Position numbers and translations under genes: made by a program. A model generated the notes under the pieces. That model had not been told where the DNA came from and searched no databases. It saw only the letters and a program-made list of their open reading frames with translations. From contig NC_019689.1 in NCBI RefSeq assembly GCF_000317025.1, forward strand, positions 571,501 to 635,500: 64,000 bases of DNA, given 5' to 3'. Positions 46,037-54,984 of this stretch are shown one piece after another; positions within the stretch are counted from its first letter, which is position 1, and each line of letters begins with the position of its first letter. Source of the stretch: Pleurocapsa sp. PCC 7327. GTDB taxonomy: Bacteria; Cyanobacteriota; Cyanobacteriia; Cyanobacteriales; Microcystaceae.

Positions 46037-46714
46037 TTGATTATTCTCAAAGCCTTCTCTGCCATGTTGACTGGAGAAGAAAGTCTAGATTCAGTGGGGG
46101 AATTAACTGCTGCCTTGCTCGAAACTCCTGCATTTGAATTAGCCGCGAAGTCCCTTAAAGCCGATCCAGCCTGTGCTGCGCTCATCCGCGATCGCTATAT
46201 TCCACCTGCTCACAATTTAGATGAGCTATTGCATTACCCTCAAGATTCGTTGGGATATATATACGCCTACACGATGAAGGATAAAGGGTTCGATCCCGAT
46301 CTCTACTCTCATATGGCAGCAGATTCAGATGCAAGTTATGTTGAACTACGGTTGAGTCAAACCCATGACATTTGGCACATTATCGCGGGATTTGATACCT
46401 CCTGTGCGGGAGAGATTGGGTTGCAGGCATTCCATTTATCCCAATTTCCCTACCCCTTAGCAGCGATGTTGATTGCCAACAGCCTAATATCTAGTACACT
46501 CCTTGCGCCCAAAGAACTGCCAAAGTTAGTACAAGAAATCGATCGCGGTTTGCAAATGGGGAAGCAGGCGAAATCTCTATTTGCCCAAAAGTGGGAACAA
46601 GATTGGAAAAAGCCACTCATTCAGTGGCAGAGGGAATTAAACATCAGGATCTCAAGCGCGATCGCGTTTAATCCAAAGATAGGGAATTCATCAAGTAAAT
46701 CTAAAAAATCCTAA
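46037..46714 (+). CDS. Coq4-family protein
   Basis: 225 residues. The Coq4 signature QTHDIWHIIAGF (HDxxH) is present with GFDPDLYSHM and FAQKWEQDWKKPL; Coq4 works in ubiquinone synthesis as an organising factor, and cyanobacterial homologues probably act in a quinone-related step. Start is TTG 46037; a normal N-terminus may lie some residues upstream, where the frame stays open into the preceding gene's tail but lacks a good start. Confidence 0.75.
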   Translation: MIILKAFSAMLTGEESLDSVGELTAALLETPAFELAAKSLKADPACAALIRDRYIPPAHNLDELLHYPQDSLGYIYAYTMKDKGFDPDLYSHMAADSDASYVELRLSQTHDIWHIIAGFDTSCAGEIGLQAFHLSQFPYPLAAMLIANSLISSTLLAPKELPKLVQEIDRGLQMGKQAKSLFAQKWEQDWKKPLIQWQRELNIRISSAIAFNPKIGNSSSKSKKS

Positions 46715-46833
46715 CGGCTAGCTTCTCCATCGGTAGGTAATGTATAACTCAGTATCAGCGTATAGCATCTGGTGCAAGTGTTTTGTTAGACCTTACTATC
46801 TTACTTATGAGAACTGCCGCGAAAACGATCGAT
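46715..46833. other. short intergenic stretch, nothing seen
   Basis: 119 bases between coq4-like stop and the small DUF6888-like candidate; no feature that I can support. Confidence 0.4.
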
Positions 46834-47004
46834 CTACCTCCATCGTCCGTTGGGGTATATTTCTATGATATTCTCCTCGCCTGCTAGAAAAAATACATTT
46901 CCTGTTCGTTCGTCCATACGAACTATGTTGACAGGTAAGTAGAGCTTAGTGAACCAGCAGCACAATATGTAGCACTGCGTTCTTTGTTCTGGCGTAGGAA
47001 TAAT
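46834..47004 (-). CDS. small protein of the TPEQ...DERTGNVF...GRW type (56 aa), start codon uncertain
   Basis: In a 500-bp spacer the minus strand reads IPTPEQRTQCYILCCWFTKL, then YLPVNIVRMDERTGNVFFLA and ENIIEIYPNGRWR-stop. Small cyanobacterial proteins with this plan occur in many copies, and the family feel is strong (a DUF6888-type name comes to mind, not certain). There is no ATG or GTG in frame: upstream codons are ATT-ATT, then GTT CAG, then a stop, with AGGAG just before. So either the start is ATT, or a start has been lost and this is a relic. The remainder of the spacer to 47216 is empty. Confidence 0.45.
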   Translation of the reverse strand: MIPTPEQRTQCYILCCWFTKLYLPVNIVRMDERTGNVFFLAGEENIIEIYPNGRWR

Positions 47005-47216
47005 CTGAACTCCTCAACATCACCTCATTGCAGGAGTATAGCACCCTCCATCTTACCAAGCCCTTTCCAACTATTTTTATTCTTCAACCAACAGTTAGAG
47101 CGATCGCTTCTTAAACTTGGATGGGAGAACGTTTAGTTATTTGGTCTTAAGCAAGTAGGGGCAATTCTTTGCGAACCGCCCCTAATGAAATAGGATAAAA
47201 AAACCGAAAATTTTAA

Positions 47217-48395
47217 TCAGTATTGCGGCACGCTGGGATCGATTTCCTTACTCCAAGCAGTAATTCCGCCTTTGACGTTGATGCCTTCAATACCTGCTTT
47301 TTTGAGGATGCCCAATGCTTTGGCAGAACGTCCTCCCATCTTGCAGTGGGCGATTAAGCGATGACCGTTGACCAGTTCTTTGACTTTCTCGATACCCGAA
47401 CCATTTTCGATCTCAGGCAACGGAATTAAAATCGACCCTGGAATTTTGGCAATTTCGTATTCATTGGGGTTGCGAACGTCAATTAAAACGTAACCATCCG
47501 CACCGCTGTCGATGAGTGCTTTTAACTCCTGAACTGTCATTTCTGAAATTTCCATCTGCTGTTGCGCCTCCTGTGCTTTTGCTTGGGGAATGCCGCAGAA
47601 TTGCTCGTAGTCAATCAGTTTCTCAATCGGAGCAAGATTGGGATTGCGTCTGAGTCTCAATTCCCGAAACGTCATATTCATGGCGTTGTACACCAGCAAC
47701 CGTCCGCTGAGGGTATTTTCTGGGGGTACGCCCAAGATAATTTTAATCGCTTCGGTAGCTTGAATCGTACCGATGACCCCAGGTAAAACGCCTAAAACTC
47801 CCCCTTCCGCACAAGAGGGAACCATTCCTGGCGGTGGCGGTTCTTCGTATAAATCGCGATAATTGGGTCCGTCTTGGTAGTTAAAAACGGTTGCTTGTCC
47901 GTCGAAGCGGAAAATGGAACCGTAAACGTTGGGCTTATTCAAGATGACGCAAGCATCGTTAGTGAGATAGCGGGTGGGGAAGTTATCGGTTCCATCGATG
48001 ATGACATCGTAGGGTTTGAGAATATCTAAGGCATTCTCGGAGGTGAGGCGGACTTCATATAAGTCCACCTGACAGTAGGGGTTAATCTCCAGAATGCGAT
48101 CCTTTGCCGATTGAATTTTCGATTTCCCTACCCAAGAAGTTCCGTGGATGATTTGACGCTGCAAGTTGGAACTATCGACTACATCAAAATCAACAATGCC
48201 GATGCGTCCGATTCCCGCAGCAGCTAAATAGAGTAGTAAAGGCGAACCAAGTCCACCCGTACCGACACAAAGTACGCTAGCAGCTTTAAGGCGTTTTTGA
48301 CCTTCTAGCCCGACTTCTGGCAGGATAATATGGCGAGAATATCGTTGATACTCTTCTTTAGAGAGTTCTATTTCTTCTAAGTTCGGATTTAACAT
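47217..48395 (-). CDS. MoeZ/MoeB-like adenylyltransferase-rhodanese fusion
   Basis: 392 residues from ATG 48395 (MLNPNLEEIELSKEEYQRYS). N-terminal ThiF/MoeB domain: VGTGGLGSPLLLYLAAAGIG ATP loop, DGTDNFPTRYL, catalytic SCAEGG. C-terminal rhodanese: VLIDVRNPNEYEIAKIPGSI and the active-site loop HCKMGGRSAKA. It adenylylates the C-terminal glycine of an ubiquitin-like sulfur carrier, then transfers sulfur. The carrier (MoaD/ThiS/CysO) is not adjacent; a JAMM peptidase is two genes upstream. Confidence 0.88.
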   Translation of the reverse strand: MLNPNLEEIELSKEEYQRYSRHIILPEVGLEGQKRLKAASVLCVGTGGLGSPLLLYLAAAGIGRIGIVDFDVVDSSNLQRQIIHGTSWVGKSKIQSAKDRILEINPYCQVDLYEVRLTSENALDILKPYDVIIDGTDNFPTRYLTNDACVILNKPNVYGSIFRFDGQATVFNYQDGPNYRDLYEEPPPPGMVPSCAEGGVLGVLPGVIGTIQATEAIKIILGVPPENTLSGRLLVYNAMNMTFRELRLRRNPNLAPIEKLIDYEQFCGIPQAKAQEAQQQMEISEMTVQELKALIDSGADGYVLIDVRNPNEYEIAKIPGSILIPLPEIENGSGIEKVKELVNGHRLIAHCKMGGRSAKALGILKKAGIEGINVKGGITAWSKEIDPSVPQY

Positions 48396-48544
48396 AGCAG
48401 TTGCCTGACAAACAATATCGCTTTCTCTAGAGGACTTCAGCAAATGTTCTTAAATGCCTTATTCGGTCTGCCAATGGCTTCTCTAGACGATCGCTTCCTT
48501 TCGTTTCTGCAACACAAGGCTCCAAAAAAACTAACTTGGAAGGT

Positions 48545-49525
48545 TCATGGTCGTATTGCTATGATACCAACAGAGTCATATTTCTTTTCAGCAGAAGCCA
48601 ATAAAGAAAAAAATAAGTGTTTCCAGACGCGGATTTGGGAGATTCTCTTCGGTAATGGACGGGCAGCGGTTTGAGCTCGAGCATCTCTAAGGCGATCCCA
48701 AATCGAAGCCTGTGTATTAATCCAGGAATTACTAAATTGCCGAGTAAAGCCTCTAAAAAATAAGGACTGCGTCTTAAACCCCGATTTCTCGCAAATTGTA
48801 CGCAGACTTGTAGGTGTAAAGAAGTTTAGGTGGCGCGGTATATCGAGAAAGGGCCAAGTGACTCCATCATAAGACAGTTGCAGCGCACAATTGTTGGGGA
48901 CTTCGCAGATTAACATCCCACCCGAACGAAGTAGCTGGTATGCATTCCTTAAAGCTACTAAAGGATCGAGGCAATGTTCGAGAACGTGTTTGATAATAAC
49001 AAGATCGAAAGAGCGCGACATAATGGCTGTGGGAATTTCTTCTGCTGTCCCAGGATAAACATCTAGGTCTTTGAGAAAGGCAAGCGCTTTTTCATCGGGT
49101 TCTATCCCGCAAACCTTATGTCCGATCTCTTTTAGTTGTTGTATTAATTCGCCGTTGCCGCAACCGATTTCACAAATCCTAGATATTTTACCCGCGAGGC
49201 AGCGATCGATAAAATTGGCTGTTATTTCAGTTCCTCGATCGAATTTCCAGGCAATATTAACGCGAAGCCGATCTAGAAAGGTATTTTTTTCACTTTCTGT
49301 AACATGATTGCTTCCGTGAGTATAATAAGCTTTCAAATCGTAAAAGCTTCGTACCGATTCTCGATCCGGACGCGGCATTACAAGTCCGTATTGGGATTCC
49401 TCACACCAATAAATTTCTCCATAGGGAGTGGGTTTGCCTTTCAGCCAATCGATAGGCATAGACATCCAAGGTTTCATCGCCTTATCTGATAGCGGACATC
49501 TAGGCGATTGAGCGAGAATTGTCAT
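48545..49525 (-). CDS. class I SAM-dependent methyltransferase
   Basis: 326 residues from ATG 49525 (MTILAQSPRCPLSDKAMKPW). SAM-binding motif ICEIGCGNGELIQQLKEIG, acidic loop DLDVYPGTAEEIP, and VLEHCLDPLVALRNAYQLL, GGMLICEVPN. The N-terminal part (RCPLSDKAM, then YGEIYWCEESQYG) has the plan of methyltransferases that modify sugar or aromatic groups; the Cys pair typical of the C-X2-C zinc type is absent. Substrate unknown. Confidence 0.8.
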   Translation of the reverse strand: MTILAQSPRCPLSDKAMKPWMSMPIDWLKGKPTPYGEIYWCEESQYGLVMPRPDRESVRSFYDLKAYYTHGSNHVTESEKNTFLDRLRVNIAWKFDRGTEITANFIDRCLAGKISRICEIGCGNGELIQQLKEIGHKVCGIEPDEKALAFLKDLDVYPGTAEEIPTAIMSRSFDLVIIKHVLEHCLDPLVALRNAYQLLRSGGMLICEVPNNCALQLSYDGVTWPFLDIPRHLNFFTPTSLRTICEKSGFKTQSLFFRGFTRQFSNSWINTQASIWDRLRDARAQTAARPLPKRISQIRVWKHLFFSLLASAEKKYDSVGIIAIRP

Positions 49526-49577
49526 GGTTGGTATAATTACCAAAGGTTTTAAAATTGTGAACCAATAGGAAAATTAG

Positions 49578-50033
49578 CTATAGTTGGTTAGAGAAATTGT
49601 TTTCAGGTTTAAATTGACGATTTTCATCCAAAAACCAACTGCGTATCTCTACGGCACGTCCCTGACTTAGGGATATTATCATATACGAGTATTGCTGCCA
49701 AGCGATCGCGCGGTCAAATTCTGAGGGAATGGCGGGATGGTCGGGATGAGAATGATAGATGCCAATAATAGATAAATTGCGATCGCGCGTTTCCTTCTGT
49801 ACCCGAAGCAAAACCTCTGGCGCAATGCTGAAGCGATTTCGCTTACTCCCAGCCTCTACGGACAAAAACTCTGCTGCTTCTGCATCCCAGCTATTTTCTG
49901 TCGCTATCACTTCTATCAGAATTTTGTTTTCTCCCTCAATCTTCCCTATCAGCAAACCGCAACATTCTTCAGGATAAGTGTTTTCTGCATGAGCGCGAAT
50001 TTGTTGGATTTGTTCTAAAGTAGCTCGAATCAT
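49578..50033 (-). CDS. M67-family JAMM/MPN metallopeptidase
   Basis: 151 residues. JAMM zinc motif: Glu in CGLLIGKIEGEN region, GIYHSHPDHPAIPSEFDRAI (HxH plus D). Mec-type JAMM enzymes cleave a sulfur carrier from cysteine (Mycobacterium Mec+/CysO) or process thiocarboxylate carriers. Same strand as the methyltransferase and the MoeZ-like gene, which supports a carrier-processing role by analogy. Confidence 0.85.
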   Translation of the reverse strand: MIRATLEQIQQIRAHAENTYPEECCGLLIGKIEGENKILIEVIATENSWDAEAAEFLSVEAGSKRNRFSIAPEVLLRVQKETRDRNLSIIGIYHSHPDHPAIPSEFDRAIAWQQYSYMIISLSQGRAVEIRSWFLDENRQFKPENNFSNQL

Positions 50034-50048
50034 ATAATCATATTGAGA

Positions 50049-50105
50049 TTAACGCTTTCTCCTCCCTCTGCGCCTCTGCGCCTCTGCGTGAGACTCTCCT
50101 ACGCT
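50049..50105. repeat. dispersed CTCTGCGCCTCTGCG repeat fused to recN 3' end
   Basis: CTCTGCGCCTCTGCGCCTCT occurs at about 50065-50092, a direct repeat of CTCTGCGC units, common in cyanobacterial intergenic DNA. On the minus strand it encodes SHAEAQRRRG at the C-terminus of RecN. Confidence 0.55.
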
Positions 50106-51857
50106 CAACCCTTTCGCCGCTTGAGCTTTCGCCAACAAAGACTCTGCAAACGCGATCGCATCTTCTGCCGAATGTCCTCCTGTCAGTTGTGCCAGTTCCT
50201 CGCGCCGCATCTGAAGATTTTCTAGCGAACTCACCCTTACAACCGTCCGAATTTCTGGCAGATGACTCTGACCGTTATTATCTTGTATGTCCGAGGGGAA
50301 TTCTTCAATAATTTGTTTATCTACGCGAAAATGGGAATCTGCCATTGCTGCTACTAAGGGTTGGTGAGTAACGCACAAAACCTGATGTTTTTGACTTAAA
50401 TGATGAAGTTTTTCAGCAATTGCCTGAGCGACTTTTCCCGATACTCCCGCATCGATTTCGTCAAAAATTAACGTCCCCGATTGCTTTTCGGAGTCAGAAA
50501 AACACGCTTTGAGCGCGAGTAAAAATCGGCTCATTTCGCCGCCAGAAGCGGTACTAGCAAGCGGTTGAATTTTTTCTCCCGCATTGGGACTAAAATAAAA
50601 AACAACGCGATCGCTACCCGTCGCAGTGGGAGGGCAAGGATCGATTTGACACACAAAAACTACCTTATCCATTGCCAAGGGTTTTAATTCTTCAGTCAAC
50701 TGTTTCTCTAATTTAGTAGCGACTTGTTGGCGTAACTTGGTTAGCTCTTGACAAGCTTGATTTAAATTTTCTCGAGCGATTCGATCTTCAGCTTCTAATT
50801 TTTCTACCGATCGATCGCTATCGGTTAATTCGGCAAGTTCTTGCTGTAGTTGTTGATAATAGGAAATGACTTCGGCTAAACTCGCTCCATATTTGCGGCA
50901 GAGGCGTTTTAGGAAAAGAATTCTTTCTTCTACTTCTGCGAGTCGTTCGGGATCGGCTTCTAATCCGTCGCCATAGGTATTAATTTGATGTCCCGCTTCG
51001 ATGACTTCATTGAGTGCCATTCTAATGATTTCTAGAATCGGTTCGATCCCTTCGTCATATTTAGTCATGTCCATTAAGATAGATTCCGCTTGTCCCAATA
51101 GATCGGCAACGGCGGGTTGTTCGCTATCGCTTTGGTAGAGAATCTGGTTAGCCTGATAGCTCAATTGTTGCAAATCGACGACATGAGCGAGGCGATCGCG
51201 TTCTTGTTCGAGTTGTTCGAGTTCTTGTGGATCGCTCAAGTTAGCAGACTCTAGTTCTTTGACTTGATAGTTTAGTAAATCTAGTCGTTGTAGTCTTTGC
51301 TGCTCCGATTGACGGCGTTTTTCTAAAGCCGATCTAGCCGCTTGAGCGATATTATAGGTAGAGGCGACTATTTCGCGCTGTTGCCAGAGGGGTGTGCCAC
51401 CATAGAGATCGAGCAACTCTCGTTGCATGCTAGAGTCCATTAATTGCACGGTTTGACCCTGAGCGGTAATTTCTACCAGGCGATCGCGCAATTTCGCCAT
51501 CAACTGACGATTAGCGAGTATGCCATTGATCCGAGAACGCGATCGCAAAGAATCTCCCACAACGGTCAATTCTCTAGAGCAAACCACGCTTTCATCCTCT
51601 AACAGATCGATCTCTAACTCTTGAAGCCAAGCTCGAACGTCGGCATTAACCCGAAACGTCGCTTCTACAATTGCCTGTTGAGCGCCTTGCCGAATTAGGC
51701 GGTTATTCGCTTTCCCCCCCAAAGCAATGTCAATTGCATCTAAAATAATCGACTTTCCCGCGCCTGTTTCCCCAGTCAGGACGGTTAACCCCCGACTGAA
51801 TTCCAGTTCTAGTTGGTCGATCAGAGCAAAGTTTTTTATCCGCAAGCAAGAAAGCAT
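50049..51857 (-). CDS. recN: DNA repair protein RecN
   Basis: 602 residues from ATG 51857 (MLSCLRIKNFALIDQLELEF), the standard start. SMC-like ATPase for double-strand break repair: Walker A LTGETGAGKSIILDAIDIAL, long coiled coil (about 150-370), signature ASGGEMSRFLLALK, Walker B LIFDEIDAGVSG. The last ~17 residues (GESHAEAQRRRGRRKR) are encoded by a dispersed repeat (see next), so the native C-terminus has probably been altered. Confidence 0.92.
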   Translation of the reverse strand: MLSCLRIKNFALIDQLELEFSRGLTVLTGETGAGKSIILDAIDIALGGKANNRLIRQGAQQAIVEATFRVNADVRAWLQELEIDLLEDESVVCSRELTVVGDSLRSRSRINGILANRQLMAKLRDRLVEITAQGQTVQLMDSSMQRELLDLYGGTPLWQQREIVASTYNIAQAARSALEKRRQSEQQRLQRLDLLNYQVKELESANLSDPQELEQLEQERDRLAHVVDLQQLSYQANQILYQSDSEQPAVADLLGQAESILMDMTKYDEGIEPILEIIRMALNEVIEAGHQINTYGDGLEADPERLAEVEERILFLKRLCRKYGASLAEVISYYQQLQQELAELTDSDRSVEKLEAEDRIARENLNQACQELTKLRQQVATKLEKQLTEELKPLAMDKVVFVCQIDPCPPTATGSDRVVFYFSPNAGEKIQPLASTASGGEMSRFLLALKACFSDSEKQSGTLIFDEIDAGVSGKVAQAIAEKLHHLSQKHQVLCVTHQPLVAAMADSHFRVDKQIIEEFPSDIQDNNGQSHLPEIRTVVRVSSLENLQMRREELAQLTGGHSAEDAIAFAESLLAKAQAAKGLSVGESHAEAQRRRGRRKR

Positions 51858-52087
51858 TTTAAATTCTGAATTCAAAATAGAGAATTCTAAGAAGCGATCC
51901 CCTTGTCAACTTCCCTTGGAGTAAAGTGAAATCAGTTATTATAGCTTCCTAAACTACTCACACTTTATTTAATTTACCAATACGACTTGGAAGGGAAGTT
52001 GTTACAATAGTTTACAAAGAGAAAAGACAAACTATATCCTAACCTTTTATTAAAAGGGTCTATCTGCAAACGCCTGGATTTAAGCTT

Positions 52088-54106
52088 ATGTCACAAACTA
52101 CTCTATCGCCAACGTTACAATCTCTTGAGATTGTAACGATTGAAGATCGGCCGCTGCACATTCCAGAAAAACACAGAGAAAACTTAGGACCGGTAAACGA
52201 TAAGGATCCTGAAAGTTGGCGCTACCATCCAGACGTTATTAATACCTATTATCGCTCTCGTCCCTTCCAGGTTTTAGGACGATTGATTGAGATTGTTTTG
52301 CCGCTTATTTTTTTTGCTTTCAGGCTATGGACGGACAAAATTAGCGGAAGACTCGAACGCAATCAACAAAAACGAGCTATTCAACTCAGAGAAATGTTGA
52401 CGAATTTGGGACCTACTTATATTAAAGTAGGGCAAGCTCTCTCGACGCGACCCGATTTGGTCCCACCAGCTTATCTTCAGGAATTAACCACGCTACAAGA
52501 TCAACTACCTTCATTTCCTAATGAAATTGCTTATCGCTTTATTGAAGAAGAACTCGGTGCCAAACCAGACGAAATCTATGCAGAACTGTCTGAAAAACCG
52601 ATCGCGGCTGCTTCTCTAGGACAAGTCTATCAAGGACGGTTGAAAACAGGAGAAAAAGTTGCCGTTAAAGTTCAGCGTCCCGATTTAGCTCGACGCATTA
52701 CTTTAGATATTTATATCATGCGTTCTTTGGCTGGCTGGGCGCAGAAAAATCTTAAGCAAATCCGTTCCGATTTAGTAGCAATTACTGACGAACTCGCCAG
52801 CCGAATTTTTGAAGAAATGAATTATTGCCACGAAGGAAAAAATGCAGAAAAATTTGCCGAACTCTATGGGCATCTTCCTGAAATTTACGTGCCTAAAATT
52901 TATTGGGAATACACGGGACGGCGCGTTCTGACAATGGAATGGATCGACGGGACAAAACTAACTAATATTAAAGCCATTGAAGCACAAGGAATTAATGCCG
53001 CCCATTTAGTAGAAGTAGGCGTTAATTGTTCTCTACGCCAACTGCTAGAACACGGTTTTTTCCATGCCGATCCTCACCCTGGCAATCTATTGGCTACGAC
53101 CGATGGAAAATTAGCTTATATAGACTTTGGCATGATGAGCAATATCAAGCCTTATCAACGCTACGGTTTGATCGAAGCAGTCGTGCATTTAGTGAACCGA
53201 GATTTTGAAGCTTTGGCTTATGATTATGTCAAGTTAGATTTTCTTAAGCCCGATACCGATTTAAGTCCAATTATTCCTGCTTTAGCGAAGGTATTTGGAA
53301 ATGCTTTAGGAGCAAGCGTAGCAGAGTTAAATTTCAAAAGCATCACCGATCAAATGTCGGAAATGATGTATGAATTTCCCTTCAGAGTTCCGGCATATTA
53401 TGCTTTAATTATTCGTTCGATGGTAACTTTAGAAGGAATTGCGATCGGCATTGACCCTAACTTTAAAGTTCTGAGTAAAGCCTATCCTTATATCGCTAAA
53501 CGCTTGCTTACCGATCCTTCCCCGCAATTGCGATCGTCCTTGCGCGACCTCTTATTTAAAGAAGGTAGTTTTCGCTGGAATCGACTGGAAAATTTATTGC
53601 GAAATGCCAAAAATTCTCCCGACTACGATTTCAGTAGCGCACTAAATCAAGCAGTCGATTTTCTCTTTTCGGATCGCGGTACATTTATTCGGGAAAAATT
53701 AGTCGATGAATTAGTTAATGCGATCGATATTTTTGGTCGTCGAACTTTGTTTAATTGGTCGGCTGCCGTTCGCGAACAAGTGGGAGTAGCCGTGCAAGAA
53801 ACTCCCCCAGAGTTGAGGAAGAATTCTCAGACTATCGAACATCTAAAAAACATCTTGCGTATCTTGCAAGAAACGCCCGGATTCGATCCAATGCATCTGC
53901 TAACCATGCTAACGCAACTGGTAACTAAGCCAGAAACTCAACAAATGGGTCAACAAATAGTCGAGAAATTAGTGCAAAAAGCGATCGCGAGATTCATTCG
54001 CAGCCTCTTGTTAGAACAACCTCAAGACCCTCAAAACGGTACTTATAATTATTCCGATTCTCAGAAAGCGCTTCCATCAGCAGCTTTTCGTTCATGGGAA
54101 TGGTAA
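52088..54106 (+). CDS. AarF/UbiB/ABC1-family atypical kinase
   Basis: 672 residues. ABC1 core: GPTYIKVGQALSTRPDLVPP, PIAAASLGQVYQGRL (the A-rich loop with KxGQ-type motif), AVKVQRP lysine, and FFHADPHPGNLLATTDG with DFGMMS. C-terminal ~200 residues are helical and partly hydrophobic. UbiB-family proteins support isoprenoid-quinone synthesis and plastoquinone/tocopherol homeostasis; paralogues are many in cyanobacteria. TMs near residue 64-84. Confidence 0.88.
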   Translation: MSQTTLSPTLQSLEIVTIEDRPLHIPEKHRENLGPVNDKDPESWRYHPDVINTYYRSRPFQVLGRLIEIVLPLIFFAFRLWTDKISGRLERNQQKRAIQLREMLTNLGPTYIKVGQALSTRPDLVPPAYLQELTTLQDQLPSFPNEIAYRFIEEELGAKPDEIYAELSEKPIAAASLGQVYQGRLKTGEKVAVKVQRPDLARRITLDIYIMRSLAGWAQKNLKQIRSDLVAITDELASRIFEEMNYCHEGKNAEKFAELYGHLPEIYVPKIYWEYTGRRVLTMEWIDGTKLTNIKAIEAQGINAAHLVEVGVNCSLRQLLEHGFFHADPHPGNLLATTDGKLAYIDFGMMSNIKPYQRYGLIEAVVHLVNRDFEALAYDYVKLDFLKPDTDLSPIIPALAKVFGNALGASVAELNFKSITDQMSEMMYEFPFRVPAYYALIIRSMVTLEGIAIGIDPNFKVLSKAYPYIAKRLLTDPSPQLRSSLRDLLFKEGSFRWNRLENLLRNAKNSPDYDFSSALNQAVDFLFSDRGTFIREKLVDELVNAIDIFGRRTLFNWSAAVREQVGVAVQETPPELRKNSQTIEHLKNILRILQETPGFDPMHLLTMLTQLVTKPETQQMGQQIVEKLVQKAIARFIRSLLLEQPQDPQNGTYNYSDSQKALPSAAFRSWEW

Positions 54107-54182
54107 AGTTTCTGGGATCGAAAGATTTATCATATAAATTAGACAAGCATCAATAAGTGAAAAATAGATGGATCGAGAATGT

Positions 54183-54473
54183 ATGAATACGAAATTAGTC
54201 AATTCTTTAGTCCAAATCATTCAATCTCTTACGCCAGAAGAACAGGCGCTTTTAGAGGAAAGGCTTCAATCTAAAAAGAATTGGCAACAAGAATATCAAA
54301 AATTATTGGAGGTTCGGGCAAAAATTTTTGCTCGTCGTAAAGGGAAGCCTCTCGAACCAACCCCAGAAGAAATCATTCACTAAATGCGAGAGGATCGCAC
54401 CGAACAATTAATGCAAGCGTGTTTTCCCTCTTTAGCTCGCTCGGAAGATCGACAGCAGGATGATAAGTTCTAG
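54183..54473 (+). pseudogene. VapB-like antitoxin with in-frame TAA
   Basis: From ATG 54183 (MNTKLVNSLVQIIQSLTPEE) the frame reads LEERLQSKKNWQQEYQKL, then EPTPEEIIH, TAA (54381-54383), and continues MREDRTEQLMQACFPSLA to TAG 54471-54473. The continuing part is protein-like, with the typical ending of PIN-toxin partners in cyanobacteria. One change, CAA to TAA, would explain the stop (His-Gln). Starts 74 bases after the UbiB stop. Confidence 0.6.
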
Positions 54474-54475
54474 TC

Positions 54476-54971
54476 ATGATTTGTGTCGATACGAGTTTTA
54501 TTATCCGGCTATTGACTAGCCAAGATACAGATTCTCCCTACGACCAAAGGTGGAATCAATGGCAAGCGTCAAACGCTACCATCGTTGCGCCTACCTTGAT
54601 TATGTATGAAGTTAGTAATGGGTTGTATCAGTACAGTAGAGCCGGACAAATTACCATAGAAGAAATAGAACAGCTTGTGGAATGAGCTTTGAAGCTCGGC
54701 ATTAGATTTTATGGAGATGCTGACCTTCACAGACAAGCATTGAAAATCGCGCAGCATTATAATATTCCGGCGACTTACGACGCTCATTATCTGGCTTTAG
54801 CAGAACGCTTGGGCATAGAGTTATGGACTGTGAAAGCGAAGCCGCTATCCGAGCATGGGCCTGGCTTTAGCAGAACGCTTGGGCATAGAGTTATGGATAG
54901 CCGACCAACGGTTATTTAATGCCGTACATTCCTCTTTGTCCTGGGTGAATTTAGTTAGTCGAGGATGCTAG
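54476..54971 (+). pseudogene. VapC-like PIN toxin, stop plus 70-bp duplication
   Basis: Starts MICVDTSFIIRLLTSQDTDS (PIN Asp in VDTSF), Glu in YEVSNGLYQY. A TGA at 54683-54685 interrupts after EQLVE and the frame continues ALKLGIRFYGDADLHRQALK, TYDAHYLALAE (catalytic Asp). Then a 37-base repeat (54791-54827 and 54861-54897, offset 70) shifts the frame by one; after it the normal ending reads LGIELWIADQRLFNAVHSSL to TAG 54969. Removing 70 bases gives 141 residues, the normal VapC length. Overlaps no other gene. Confidence 0.75.
54791..54897. repeat. 37-bp direct repeat at 70-bp offset in vapC
   Basis: The 37 bases starting CTGGCTTTAGCAGAACGC occur at 54791-54827 and again at 54861-54897, with 33 other bases between. 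A tandem duplication with a changed spacer is the simplest origin. Confidence 0.85.
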
Positions 54972-54984
54972 AAATAGCAAATTT

